A DNA stretch of 64,000 bases, taken from the NCBI RefSeq assembly GCF_039524015.1, contig NZ_BAAAGF010000001.1, forward strand, positions 806,001 to 870,000, in the 5' to 3' direction. The notes under the pieces are model-generated. The model did not search any database, was not told the DNA's origin, and saw only the letters and a program-made list of their open reading frames with translations. The position numbers and the translations under genes are program-made. This stretch comes from Gaetbulibacter_B jejuensis (GTDB lineage: Bacteria > Bacteroidota > Bacteroidia > Flavobacteriales > Flavobacteriaceae). Shown here one piece after another: positions 32,282-41,107 of this stretch (within the stretch, counting starts at the first letter, position 1; the number at the start of each line of letters is the position of its first letter).

Positions 32282-35212
32282 TTAAAAATCTATATTAACT
32301 CCAAATGTAAATGATTGAGGTCTAGGGTAAAATCCGTTATCTATACCGCCATTTATTTCTGGATCTATACCGTCATAATCTGTTATGGTTGCAACATTTT
32401 GCATAGAGCCATAAAGTCTTATGTTAGCATCTTTAATAGCATTGTTTATGGTATATCCTAAAGTGATATTATCTATTTTAAAGAATGATGCTTCTTGTAT
32501 CCAGTGGCTACTTAAAAAGTTTTTTTCATCTGATTGATTCTCAAAACCAGTACTTAAATAATCTGAGTGGATATTCCATAAGAAGTTATTAGTTGTTGGG
32601 ATAACACCATTAAGGTAAGAGTTACCAGAAGCTACATTGTTATAAGCATAGTTACCTATATTAGCTCTTGTTACTACAGCTAAATCCCAATTTTTATAAC
32701 TTATGTTAGTGTTAAGACCCATAATGATATCTGCATAAGGATCTTTGTATAAATACTTATCAGCATCATTAATAACATTATCACCATTTCTATCAACAAA
32801 AGCACCTTCTATAGGGTTTCCATCAGTGTCATATACTTGTTGGAATACGTAAAAACTATAAGGAGATTCGCCTTCTCTGTGAAGTTGTACGTTATTACCA
32901 ACACCACCACTAATTCCACCAGTTTCAATATCTGAAGGTAAGCTAATAATCTCGTTATCATTAAAGGCAACATTGTAGTTAATGTTCCATTCAAAATCGT
33001 CAGTTTTAATAGGTGTAAGGTTTAAAGCGAATTCAATACCTTTATTTTCCATATCACCTATATTCTTGTTAATGCTGCTTCCAAAGTTTGTAAATGGATC
33101 AATAGAAACAAATGCAATTAAATCTTTAGTCTTTTTAAGATATGCATTAACAGAACCTGAAATTCTATTGTCTAATAACGCATAGTCTAAACCAATATTT
33201 AAAGTATTACCAATTTCCCATCTAAGGTCTTCATTGATTGGGTCAGGTCTGTAAGTTTGGTAAAATGAGTTTCCAAATTGATAGTTTGCAGATGATTGAC
33301 TTACTGTATATCTAGTTAAAAAGCCATAGTCACCTAAACCGTTTACGTTTCCAACTTCACCATAACCTGCTCTAAGTTTAAGTTCATTTAAAAAACTATT
33401 AGAGTTTATGAAATCCTCTTTATGAATATTCCAAGCTAATGCTACAGAAGGGAAATATCCCCAACGATCATCAGGATTTAATTTAGAAGAAGCATCAGCT
33501 CTTAAGGTTGCAGTTACAAGGTACTTACCATCAAAATCATAGTTTAAACGCCCAAAATAAGAAAGTAATACATTTTTAGAACTGTCGTAGAATTCAAAAT
33601 CGTTACCATCTTCTTCGTCTTCACTATTATAGCTGTAATTATCATATTCAAACGATTGATAAGAGTAACCTGCTACAGCATTTAAGTTGTGAACGTCATT
33701 TAAAGTTTTATTATACGTTAAATAAGCATCAAATAACTTATTAGTTGATTCATTATTATATGTGCTTCTTGAACCGTTCCATGTTTGATCAGCGGTAGGG
33801 ATAAGCTCAGAAGTTATGATACGACCATGACTATTAGATTTGTCGATACCAACGTTTACAGTAGCAGTAAGGTCTGGTAAAAAATGTAATTTGTAATCAA
33901 CTTTAGCATTTCCTACAAATCGTCTTACTTCTGATTCGTCATCAACTAAATTTAAAAGAGCAACTGGGTTTGTTCCTGCTAAACTTGGTTGAAACCCTGT
34001 AGCAGAATCAATCCAAGAAAAGTAACCTCCAAATTGAGAGTTAGGGTCGTAAACAGGTTGAGTTGGCGCATAAGTACTAGCTGAACCTATTGCTCCTCTG
34101 TTACCAAATAAGTTTTCGGTATAATTACCTCTTGCATTTAATTCTAATTTTATATGATCTTCTAAAAAAGTTGGAGTTAAATTTAACGAGGCAGTTGTTC
34201 TTTTAAAATTATCACGTTTAAGAATTCCATCATGATCAGAATATCCTAACGAAGCTCTCATAGGAACACCAAAAGCGCTACCCAAAGCACTAAAAGTATG
34301 GTCTTGACCAAAACCAGTAGCATAAATTTCTTCTTGCCAATCAGTATTAGCATTGCCTAATAAAGCCAACGTGTTTGCATTAGCATTAGGATGAGTTGTT
34401 ACAACTTCTCTAAATTGGTCAGCCGATAAGACATCAACTCTATCAACAGATGTGTGTACTGTTGTAGATGAAGTAACATTAAATTTAAATTCGTTGTTCT
34501 TTCCTTTTTTAGTTGTTATCATAATAATACCATTAGCAGCTCTTGAACCGTAAATTGCGGTTGCCGAAGCATCTTTAAGTACTACCATGCTTTCAATATC
34601 ATTAGGGTTTACTAGGTTAAGAGGGTTTCTTGAACCGCCTACACCACCACTGTCTAGAGGAATTCCATCTAAAACAATCAAAGGGTTGTTATTTAATGAT
34701 AAAGAACCATTACCTCTAATTCTAATTTCTTGACCATCACCAGGTGCTCCACTACCAGAAGTAACTGATACACCAGCAACTTTACCTGAAATTAATTGTT
34801 GAGCTGAAACAATAGGCCCTTGGTTAAAGTCTTCAGAAGTCACTAAATCAGCAGCACCTGTAAGATCTTCTTTCTTTACACTACCATAACCAATTACTAC
34901 TACTTCGTCTAATTGAGAAGCATCTTCAACTAGGCTTACATCAATTGTTGATTGTCCTGTATAAGTGATTTCTTGGGTAATGTAACCAAGATAAGAAAAC
35001 ACTAAGATGTCACCATTATTAATGTTAATTTGGTATTTCCCATCAAAATCTGTTGCTGTACCTTGAGTTGTACCTTTTACTAGTACATTTACTCCTGGTA
35101 AGGGTAATGATGAGGATTGTTCTGTTACTGTACCCGAAACTCTATTTTGAGCCATCAAAAATGATGGTATAATAAAGAACAAAAACAGTAAGCAATTTAA
35201 CGTTGTTTTCAT
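32282..35212 (-). CDS. susC: SusC/RagA-type TonB-linked outer-membrane transporter
   Basis: 976 aa. Signal peptide (about 1-21), carboxypeptidase-regulatory-like domain (about 23-105: VSGTVTEQSSSLPLPGVNV, GKYQININNGDILVFSYLGY), TonB-box region LDEVVVIGYG, plug (about 120-225, with IRIRGNGSLSLNNNPLIVLDG and ATAIYGSRAANGIIMITTKKG) and a 22-strand-type barrel ending in PQSFTFGVNIDF with the terminal Phe. It imports oligosaccharides captured by SusD. It is the first gene of the leftward operon; a 306-bp divergent regulatory region separates it from lacI. The neighbouring enzymes set the substrate as alpha-glucan. Confidence 0.95.
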   Translation of the reverse strand: MKTTLNCLLFLFFIIPSFLMAQNRVSGTVTEQSSSLPLPGVNVLVKGTTQGTATDFDGKYQININNGDILVFSYLGYITQEITYTGQSTIDVSLVEDASQLDEVVVIGYGSVKKEDLTGAADLVTSEDFNQGPIVSAQQLISGKVAGVSVTSGSGAPGDGQEIRIRGNGSLSLNNNPLIVLDGIPLDSGGVGGSRNPLNLVNPNDIESMVVLKDASATAIYGSRAANGIIMITTKKGKNNEFKFNVTSSTTVHTSVDRVDVLSADQFREVVTTHPNANANTLALLGNANTDWQEEIYATGFGQDHTFSALGSAFGVPMRASLGYSDHDGILKRDNFKRTTASLNLTPTFLEDHIKLELNARGNYTENLFGNRGAIGSASTYAPTQPVYDPNSQFGGYFSWIDSATGFQPSLAGTNPVALLNLVDDESEVRRFVGNAKVDYKLHFLPDLTATVNVGIDKSNSHGRIITSELIPTADQTWNGSRSTYNNESTNKLFDAYLTYNKTLNDVHNLNAVAGYSYQSFEYDNYSYNSEDEEDGNDFEFYDSSKNVLLSYFGRLNYDFDGKYLVTATLRADASSKLNPDDRWGYFPSVALAWNIHKEDFINSNSFLNELKLRAGYGEVGNVNGLGDYGFLTRYTVSQSSANYQFGNSFYQTYRPDPINEDLRWEIGNTLNIGLDYALLDNRISGSVNAYLKKTKDLIAFVSIDPFTNFGSSINKNIGDMENKGIEFALNLTPIKTDDFEWNINYNVAFNDNEIISLPSDIETGGISGGVGNNVQLHREGESPYSFYVFQQVYDTDGNPIEGAFVDRNGDNVINDADKYLYKDPYADIIMGLNTNISYKNWDLAVVTRANIGNYAYNNVASGNSYLNGVIPTTNNFLWNIHSDYLSTGFENQSDEKNFLSSHWIQEASFFKIDNITLGYTINNAIKDANIRLYGSMQNVATITDYDGIDPEINGGIDNGFYPRPQSFTFGVNIDF

Positions 35213-35248
35213 ACAATACTTTTAATGTTAGTTTGTTAATTTTCTATG

Positions 35249-35264
35249 TATATTTTCACTTCTC
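35249..35264. promoter_or_regulatory. 16-nt shared element, copy 1 (susC leader)
   Basis: TATATTTTCACTTCTC, identical over 16 nt to the sequence at 36617-36632. It lies 37-52 bp upstream of the susC start, within the likely leader; in the susC mRNA it reads as the reverse complement (GAGAAGTGAAAATATA). Confidence 0.7.
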
Positions 35265-35269
35265 GATGT

Positions 35270-35277
35270 TAAATCTA
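35270..35277 (-). promoter_or_regulatory. Possible -7 box of susC
   Basis: Leftward TAGATTTA differs from TAnnTTTG only in the last base. No TTG is found at the right distance, so the promoter may need an activator. It would start transcription near 35265, at the edge of the shared 16-nt element. Confidence 0.35.
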
Positions 35278-35323
35278 TGTAAATTTTGTGTATCTTCTTG
35301 GAGTTGTACTTTTAATTACCTTG

Positions 35324-35337
35324 CGAAAACGTTTTCG
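35324..35337. promoter_or_regulatory. LacI-family operator, perfect 14-bp palindrome
   Basis: CGAAAACGTTTTCG is a perfect palindrome with the central CG typical of LacI-family sites. It lies 112-125 bp upstream of the susC start and about 180 bp upstream of lacI. Its place above the susC promoter, rather than over it, is more like an activator or loop-forming site than simple repression. No second copy was noticed in the window. Confidence 0.8.
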
Positions 35338-35472
35338 TGTTAAAAACTTTTTTAAAAATGAGAGAAAACAATAAAAAACAGCTTAAAATTATTAAATATG
35401 TAATAAAGTAATACCTTTATTGTCATCTTCAAAAAAATTGAGATGAGTCTTATTTTAACAATAAGATGTTTA

Positions 35473-35509
35473 TTGAAAATTATTTAGCAATTTTTACCTT
35501 TATAAGGTA
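35473..35509 (+). promoter_or_regulatory. lacI promoter with overlapping dyad
   Basis: TTG (35473-35475), a 19-bp spacer, then TACCTTTA (35495-35502), one mismatch from TAnnTTTG. The -7 box is part of TACCTT-TAT-AAGGTA (35495-35509), a dyad with perfect 6-bp arms that could serve as an autoregulatory site. Confidence 0.6.
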
Positions 35510-35518
35510 CAAAAAAAT

Positions 35519-36559
35519 ATGAAAAGAAAGATTACCCTAAAACAGATTGCAAGAGAGTTAGATGTGTCAATTTCTACGGTTTCAAAAGCGTTAAGAAATA
35601 GTGCAGAAATTAGTGATGATACTAAGCAAAAAGTTCAGGCTTTTGCGAAACTCTATAATTATCGTCCAAACAATATTGCTTTAAGCTTAAAAAACCGAAA
35701 AACTAAAACAATTGGAATTATAATTCCTGAGATAGTACATTATTTCTTTGCCAAAGTGATAAGAGGTATCGAGTTAGTAGCCAATAGAAGAGGTTATAAT
35801 GTTATTATTGGGCTTTCTAATGAGTCTTTTAATAAAGAAGTTATCAATATGGAAATGCTTGCCAATGGTAGTATAGATGGTTTTGTGCTCTCTATTTCCA
35901 AAGATACATTAGCACAACAAGATTATCATCATTTTTACGAAACCATAAATCAAGGAATGCCAATTGTGATGTTTGATAGGGTTGTAAACGAGGTTAATTG
36001 TGATAAAGTTATTGTAGACGATTTAAAAGGCTCTAAAAAAGCAGTTAATAAACTTATTGAAAATGGTTGTAAAAACATAGCAATTATTACTACCAAAGAC
36101 TATGTGAGTGTAGGTAAACTTAGGACTCAAGGTTATTTAGAAGCTTTGGAGGATCATGGTATTGAACCGCAATCAGACTTGATTTTAAAAATTGTAGAAG
36201 AATTAGATTCAGAAGATCATTTAGAAGATCTAGAAGCCGAAATAGAACAGCTTTTTAAAGAGAATAAAAAGATAGATGGTGTTTTTGCTGTAAATGAACT
36301 TTATGCTCTAACAGCAATGAAAATAGCCAGAAAGCTAAAGAAGAAAATACCTGAGGATATACAGTTTATAGGATTTACTGACGGAGTTTTATCAAAACAC
36401 GCAACTCCAAGTTTAACAACGGTAAGTCAACATGCGCAAACTATGGGCGAACAAGCAGCTGAATTATTGATAGATAAATTAGAAAATGAAGACGATGAAG
36501 AAAACTACCAAACAGTTGTAATTGAGACCGAATTAATTGAAAGAGAATCTACCAAATAG
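35519..36559 (+). CDS. LacI-family regulator of the alpha-glucan locus
   Basis: 346 aa. The N-terminal helix-turn-helix (ITLKQIARELDVSISTVSKAL, about 4-25) and hinge helix (YNYRPNNIALSLKNRKT) are standard. The effector domain follows from TIGIIIPEIVHYFFAKVIRGIE to the C-terminus (ITTKDYVSVGKLRTQGYLEAL; DGVFAVNELYALTAMKIA; PSLTTVSQHAQTMGEQAAELL). It stands between the divergent susC operon and the importer operon, and a perfect LacI-type palindrome lies in the control region. A maltose- or maltodextrin-related effector is inferred; the classical SusR regulator is not present here. Confidence 0.92.
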   Translation: MKRKITLKQIARELDVSISTVSKALRNSAEISDDTKQKVQAFAKLYNYRPNNIALSLKNRKTKTIGIIIPEIVHYFFAKVIRGIELVANRRGYNVIIGLSNESFNKEVINMEMLANGSIDGFVLSISKDTLAQQDYHHFYETINQGMPIVMFDRVVNEVNCDKVIVDDLKGSKKAVNKLIENGCKNIAIITTKDYVSVGKLRTQGYLEALEDHGIEPQSDLILKIVEELDSEDHLEDLEAEIEQLFKENKKIDGVFAVNELYALTAMKIARKLKKKIPEDIQFIGFTDGVLSKHATPSLTTVSQHAQTMGEQAAELLIDKLENEDDEENYQTVVIETELIERESTK

Positions 36560-36569
36560 AAATTTAACA

Positions 36570-36598
36570 TTGCGTATTTAAAAACTTTTATATCTTTA
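36570..36598 (+). promoter_or_regulatory. Promoter of the importer/maltose phosphorylase operon
   Basis: TTG (36570-36572), 18-bp spacer and TATCTTTA (36591-36598), one mismatch from TAnnTTTG. Transcription would start near 36603 and give a leader of about 90 nt. So the operon has its own promoter apart from lacI. Confidence 0.7.
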
Positions 36599-36607
36599 CC
36601 GCCAGAA

Positions 36608-36647
36608 ATCAAAACTTATATTTTCACTTCTCACCATAAGTTTTGAT
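36608..36647 (+). promoter_or_regulatory. Perfect 12-bp hairpin in the importer operon leader
   Basis: ATCAAAACTTAT (36608-36619) and ATAAGTTTTGAT (36636-36647) are perfectly complementary, with a 16-nt loop. There is no T tract after it, so it is not a normal terminator. It lies within the predicted 5' leader, beginning about 5 nt after the likely transcription start. The loop holds most of the shared 16-nt element. Confidence 0.7.
36617..36632. promoter_or_regulatory. 16-nt shared element, copy 2 (importer operon leader)
   Basis: TATATTTTCACTTCTC, identical to 35249-35264. In this mRNA it is in the forward sense and mostly in the hairpin loop, so it is exactly complementary to the susC leader RNA over 16 nt. 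Confidence 0.7.
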
Positions 36648-36692
36648 GAGTATATGCTTATCAAAATAGTATTAATCTAAATTATACTATTA

Positions 36693-38072
36693 ATGAAAAA
36701 GCGTTCCTTAAGTTTTTGGGAAATCTGGAATATGAGTTTCGGTTTCCTAGGAATTCAATTTGGTTTTGCGTTACAAGGAGGCTTCATGTCTCGAATATTT
36801 CAAACACTTGGTGCTGATAAAGATGCTATTCCATTGTTATGGATTGCAGCTCCTTTAACAGGATTACTAGTGCAACCCATTATTGGTTATTTAAGCGATA
36901 AAACTTGGCATCCACGCTGGGGAAGACGTCGTCCATATTTTTTAATCGGAGCTATATTAAGCTCGCTTGCACTGTTTTTAGTACCACATTCTTCAGTTTT
37001 GTGGATGGCTGCAGGTTTTTTATGGATTCTTGATGCTTCTATCAATATTTCAATGGAGCCATTCAGGGCTTTAGTGGCAGATAAGCTACCCAATTCGCAA
37101 CGTTCGTATGGTTTTGTTGTGCAAACACTTATTATTGGTATTGGTACTTGGATAGCAAGTAATTTGCCTTGGATGGTATCGCAGCTAGGTGTTAGCGATG
37201 CAGCGCCAAAAGGCGTTGTGCCAATGTCAGTAAAAGTAGCCTTTGGTATTGGTGCTGTTGTATTTTTAATAAGCATTCTATATACCGTATTTACTACATC
37301 CGAATATCCTCCTGAAGATATGGAGGAATTTGAGCGTGAACGAAAAAAGAAAAACCGCTTTATTCCTGATATTTTAGAAAACATAGGCAAAATGCCGCTA
37401 ACAATGAAAAAACTAGGACTTATACAGTTCTTTAGTTGGTTTGCGTTTTTTACTATGTGGAGTATGGCAAATCCTGCGCTTACAGAGCATGTGTTTCAAA
37501 CACCTGCACCAATAGAAGCAGCTTTTGATTTAACTATTGCATCACAAGCCGAAGCTTTTGATACGGCAAATACAGCATTTCAAAAATCATCAAACTTGGT
37601 AGGTTCTGCAATGGGTGTTTATGGATTATCTTCTATGGCATTTGCATTACTACTAGCACTGTATACATCTAAAAAACGTATAAACAGAAAATTTGTTCAC
37701 ATGGGTTCTCTTATACTAGGAGGCGTTGGGTTTATGGCTATGTATTATGCAACACCAGAAACCTTAAAGTACTGTTTTATTTTAATAGGAATTGCATGGG
37801 GAAGTATTCTTTCAATGCCGTATGCGATGTTATCAAGTTCAGTAGATCCTAAAAAGATGGGTGTTATTATGGGTATCTTCAATATGTTTATTGTAATACC
37901 TCAAATTATAGCAGCACTTGGTGGCATTAATTATGTGTCTAGTCTTTTAGGTGAAGATGCTATTAATGCTATGACTGTTGCTGGTATTAGTTTAATTCTA
38001 GCAGCACTTTGCAACCTGTTTATTGTGAATAAAGACGCAATTTCATATCAACCAGAAAACGAAATAAATTAA
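36693..38072 (+). CDS. MFS sugar importer (SLC45/GPH-like, probable maltose transporter)
   Basis: 459 aa with about 12 membrane helices. The N-terminus LSFWEIWNMSFGFLGIQFGFALQ and the loop HPRWGRRRPYFLIGA (loop 2-3, with GRRRPY) are typical of the SLC45/sucrose-maltose symporter branch related to the GPH family. It should bring maltose or short maltodextrins through the inner membrane with a proton. It heads the eight-gene operon with maltose phosphorylase and beta-phosphoglucomutase (1-bp gap to the latter), which fits import of intact disaccharide followed by phosphorolysis. Confidence 0.88.
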   Translation: MKKRSLSFWEIWNMSFGFLGIQFGFALQGGFMSRIFQTLGADKDAIPLLWIAAPLTGLLVQPIIGYLSDKTWHPRWGRRRPYFLIGAILSSLALFLVPHSSVLWMAAGFLWILDASINISMEPFRALVADKLPNSQRSYGFVVQTLIIGIGTWIASNLPWMVSQLGVSDAAPKGVVPMSVKVAFGIGAVVFLISILYTVFTTSEYPPEDMEEFERERKKKNRFIPDILENIGKMPLTMKKLGLIQFFSWFAFFTMWSMANPALTEHVFQTPAPIEAAFDLTIASQAEAFDTANTAFQKSSNLVGSAMGVYGLSSMAFALLLALYTSKKRINRKFVHMGSLILGGVGFMAMYYATPETLKYCFILIGIAWGSILSMPYAMLSSSVDPKKMGVIMGIFNMFIVIPQIIAALGGINYVSSLLGEDAINAMTVAGISLILAALCNLFIVNKDAISYQPENEIN

Positions 38073-38073
38073 A

Positions 38074-38730
38074 ATGAATACAAAAGGATTCATATTTGAC
38101 CTAGATGGTGTTATTGTAGATACTGCAAAATACCATTTTTTAGCATGGAAAAAATTAGCCAATAGTATTGATGTTGATTTTACTGAAACACAAAACGAAC
38201 AACTAAAAGGTGTAAGTCGTGTAAAATCTTTAGAAAAAATCTTGTCTTGGGGAAATAAAACAATTTCAGAAGATGAGTTTATGGCATTAATGGCAAAAAA
38301 GAACGATGATTATTTAAGCTACATAGATAAAATGGGAGAAAGCGAAATTCTTCCAGATGTACCAAAAATTTTAAATCATCTTAATGAAAATAATCAAGGC
38401 GTAGCTTTAGGGTCGGCAAGTAAAAACGCCAGAAAAATACTTCAAAAAGTAAACCTTATTTCAAACTTTCAAGCCATTGTAGATGGTAACGATGTAAGTA
38501 AGGCAAAACCAGATCCAGAAGTATTCCTTATAGGTGCAAAAGCACTTAACCAAAAGCCTGAAAATTGTATTGTGTTTGAAGATTCTGTAGCAGGTGTTCA
38601 AGCAGCAAATAATGCCAATATGATTTCAATTGGTATAGGTGATAAAACAGTGTTATCTGAAGCAGATTATGTGTTTAAAGATTTCACTGAAATAAGTATA
38701 GAATTTATAGAAGAATTAATAAAGAAATAA
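38074..38730 (+). CDS. pgmB: Beta-phosphoglucomutase
   Basis: 218 aa, usual length. HAD family: FIFDLDGVIVDTAKYH with nucleophile Asp9 and acid/base Asp11, cap domain (about 15-90) with GVSRVKSLEKIL, then ALGSASKNA (motif 2), the Lys of KAKPDPEVF (motif 3) and FEDSVAGVQAA (motif 4). It converts beta-glucose-1-phosphate from maltose phosphorylase to glucose-6-phosphate. It sits between the importer and GH65, the classic arrangement for phosphorolytic maltose use. Confidence 0.95.
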   Translation: MNTKGFIFDLDGVIVDTAKYHFLAWKKLANSIDVDFTETQNEQLKGVSRVKSLEKILSWGNKTISEDEFMALMAKKNDDYLSYIDKMGESEILPDVPKILNHLNENNQGVALGSASKNARKILQKVNLISNFQAIVDGNDVSKAKPDPEVFLIGAKALNQKPENCIVFEDSVAGVQAANNANMISIGIGDKTVLSEADYVFKDFTEISIEFIEELIKK

Positions 38731-38750
38731 GTTGTCGTTGTAGCGATAAC
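38731..38750 (+). other. Small intercistronic hairpin after pgmB
   Basis: GTTGTCG (38731-38737) pairs with CGATAAC (38744-38750) around a 6-nt loop, with one G-U pair. No T tract follows. It may protect or process the mRNA, or mean nothing. Confidence 0.3.
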
Positions 38751-38769
38751 AAGACAATATATTAAAATT

Positions 38770-41076
38770 ATGAACCAAGATTATATTAAACCAGATAATT
38801 GGTCAATCATAGAAGAAGGGTTTCATGCAGAGCGCGTAGAATCATCAGAAAGTTTGTTTAGTATTGGCAACGGAGCCATGGGACAACGCGCTAATTTTGA
38901 AGAACAATATTCAGGAAAAACCTTTCAAGGAAGCTACATAGCAGGTGTATATTATCCTGATAAAACACGTGTTGGTTGGTGGAAAAACGGCTACCCAGAA
39001 TATTTTGCAAAAGTACTTAATGCGCCAAACTGGATTGGTATTAATGTGGCAATAAATGGCGAACAGTTAGACCTAAACAAGTGTAAAACGGTTCAAGATT
39101 TTAGACGAGAACTTAATATGAAAGAAGGTTGGTTGTCTAGAACTTTTAAGGCAACACTTCAAAATGGTATAGAAGTAGAAGTTAACGCAAAACGTTTTTT
39201 AAGTCTTAACCAAGACGAAATGGGAGTAATCAATTATCAAGTAACACCATTAAATAGTGATGCTGAAATTGTATTTCAACCTTATATAGATTCAGGAATT
39301 ACAAACGAAGATACCAACTGGGACGATAAGTTTTGGGACACTACTCAAGTAAGTCACGATAATAACCAAGCGTTTATTCAGGCTAAAACCATGAAAACCG
39401 ATTTTTATACATGCACGTTCATGGAATCAAAGGTTTTTATCAATGGTAAGTCGGTATTAGTCGAGCCAAACGTTAGTGCAGATGCAACATTAGTATCTTA
39501 CAGCTATAAGCAAAACGTCAAGCAAGGCGAAACATATGCCATTCATAAATTTGGAGGTTACACTGTAGATAGAAACCATGACAAAAACGCGTTGGTAACT
39601 GCAGCAAAATCAGTGTTGGCAACAGCTACACAACTTGGTTTTGATACTTTGCTAGAGCAACAAAAACAAGCTTGGGCTAACATTTGGGATATGGCAGATA
39701 TTACCATTAGTGGTGATGTAAAAGCGCAACAAGGTATTCGTTTTAATATCTTTCATTTAAATCAGACGTATTTAGGAAAAGATTCTAGATTAAATATTGG
39801 TCCAAAAGGATTTACAGGCGAAAAATATGGTGGAAGTACCTATTGGGATACCGAAGCATATTGCATTCCGTTTTACATGGCTACAAAAGACCAAAAAGTA
39901 GCAAGAAGCTTATTGGAGTACAGATATAATCATCTTCAAAAAGCTATTGAGAATGCTGAAAAATTAGGCTTTACTAATGGCGCAGCATTGTACCCAATGG
40001 TAACTATGAATGGAGAAGAATGTCATAACGAATGGGAAATTACTTTTGAAGAAATTCATCGTAATGGTGCTATTGCTTTTGCTATTTATAACTACCACAG
40101 GTTTACAAACGATTACAGTTACATACCTGAAAAAGGCTTGGAAGTGCTTATTGGTATTGCCCGTTTTTGGCACCAACGCGCTACGTTTTCAACAGCAAAA
40201 AATAAGTATGTTATTTTAGGTGTTACAGGACCAAATGAGTACGAAAACAACGTAAACAACAACTGGTATACTAACTATATAGCTAAATGGTGTATAGATT
40301 ATGCTATTGAAAATATTAGTAAAGTTGAAGCAGAATACGATACAGACTTTACTAGAATAATGAACAAAGTTAAGCTGTCTAAAGCTGAAATAGCACAATG
40401 GAAATCGGTTGCTGATGCTATGTATTTCCCATATTCTGAAGAGCATAATGTGTACTTACAGCAAGACGGGTTTTTAGATAAAGAATTAATTAAAGTTGAT
40501 GAGCTAGATGCTAGTCAACGTCCTATAAACCAATATTGGTCTTGGGATCGCATTTTGCGTTCGCCTTACATAAAACAAGCCGATACATTACAAGGTTTCT
40601 ATTTCTTTGAAGATCATTTTTCTACTGAAGAGTTAGAGCGTCATTTCGATTTTTACGAGCCATATACTGTTCACGAAAGTTCATTGTCACCTTGTGTTCA
40701 TAGTATTCAAGCGGCAAAAATAGACCGTATGGAACAAGCTTATACGTTTTATTTAAGAACATCGCGATTAGATTTAGATGATTATAATAAAGAAGTTCAC
40801 GAAGGCTTACATATTACATCTATGGCAGGAACTTGGATGAGTATTGTTGAAGGTTTTGGCGGAATGCGTGTAAAAGATAATACCTTGTCTTTTTCACCTA
40901 AAATCCCAAAAGAATGGGATGGTTATTCGTTTAAAATCAACTTTAGAAATCAAATCATAAAAGTGAATGTTAACCAAGGTAAAACCAACTTCGAACTAGA
41001 AGGTGGCGAAAGTTTAGACATCTTGGTAAACGATAAAAAAGTAACGATTGAAGCTAATAGCTTGGTTACTGTTTAA
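38770..41076 (+). CDS. GH65 maltose phosphorylase
   Basis: 768 aa, the usual length of GH65 phosphorylases, with no signal peptide (cytosolic). N-terminal super-sandwich (about 1-270), linker, then an (alpha/alpha)6 barrel. Typical blocks: SIGNGAMGQRANFEEQYSG, KYGGSTYWDTEAYCIPFY, NGEECHNEWEITFEEIHRNG and GVTGPNEYENNVNNNWYTN; Glu490 in GPNEYE corresponds in context to the general acid of lactobacillar maltose phosphorylase. HESSLSPCVHSI is the phosphate-binding region. It cleaves maltose with phosphate to glucose and beta-glucose-1-phosphate. Trehalose or kojibiose phosphorylase is less likely given HNEWEITFEE and the amylolytic neighbours. Confidence 0.92.
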   Translation: MNQDYIKPDNWSIIEEGFHAERVESSESLFSIGNGAMGQRANFEEQYSGKTFQGSYIAGVYYPDKTRVGWWKNGYPEYFAKVLNAPNWIGINVAINGEQLDLNKCKTVQDFRRELNMKEGWLSRTFKATLQNGIEVEVNAKRFLSLNQDEMGVINYQVTPLNSDAEIVFQPYIDSGITNEDTNWDDKFWDTTQVSHDNNQAFIQAKTMKTDFYTCTFMESKVFINGKSVLVEPNVSADATLVSYSYKQNVKQGETYAIHKFGGYTVDRNHDKNALVTAAKSVLATATQLGFDTLLEQQKQAWANIWDMADITISGDVKAQQGIRFNIFHLNQTYLGKDSRLNIGPKGFTGEKYGGSTYWDTEAYCIPFYMATKDQKVARSLLEYRYNHLQKAIENAEKLGFTNGAALYPMVTMNGEECHNEWEITFEEIHRNGAIAFAIYNYHRFTNDYSYIPEKGLEVLIGIARFWHQRATFSTAKNKYVILGVTGPNEYENNVNNNWYTNYIAKWCIDYAIENISKVEAEYDTDFTRIMNKVKLSKAEIAQWKSVADAMYFPYSEEHNVYLQQDGFLDKELIKVDELDASQRPINQYWSWDRILRSPYIKQADTLQGFYFFEDHFSTEELERHFDFYEPYTVHESSLSPCVHSIQAAKIDRMEQAYTFYLRTSRLDLDDYNKEVHEGLHITSMAGTWMSIVEGFGGMRVKDNTLSFSPKIPKEWDGYSFKINFRNQIIKVNVNQGKTNFELEGGESLDILVNDKKVTIEANSLVTV

Positions 41077-41107
41077 TAAGTAAAAACACACTTAAAACTA
41101 TTTTAAC

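Larger units (their letters stand above)
35213..35518. promoter_or_regulatory. Divergent control region between susC and lacI
   Basis: 306 bp without a gene. It holds, from left to right: the susC leader with a 16-nt element also found in the importer-operon leader, a possible leftward -7 box, a perfect LacI-type palindrome, an AT-rich stretch, and the lacI promoter with its own small dyad. No small ORF or RNA gene is evident. Confidence 0.8.
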
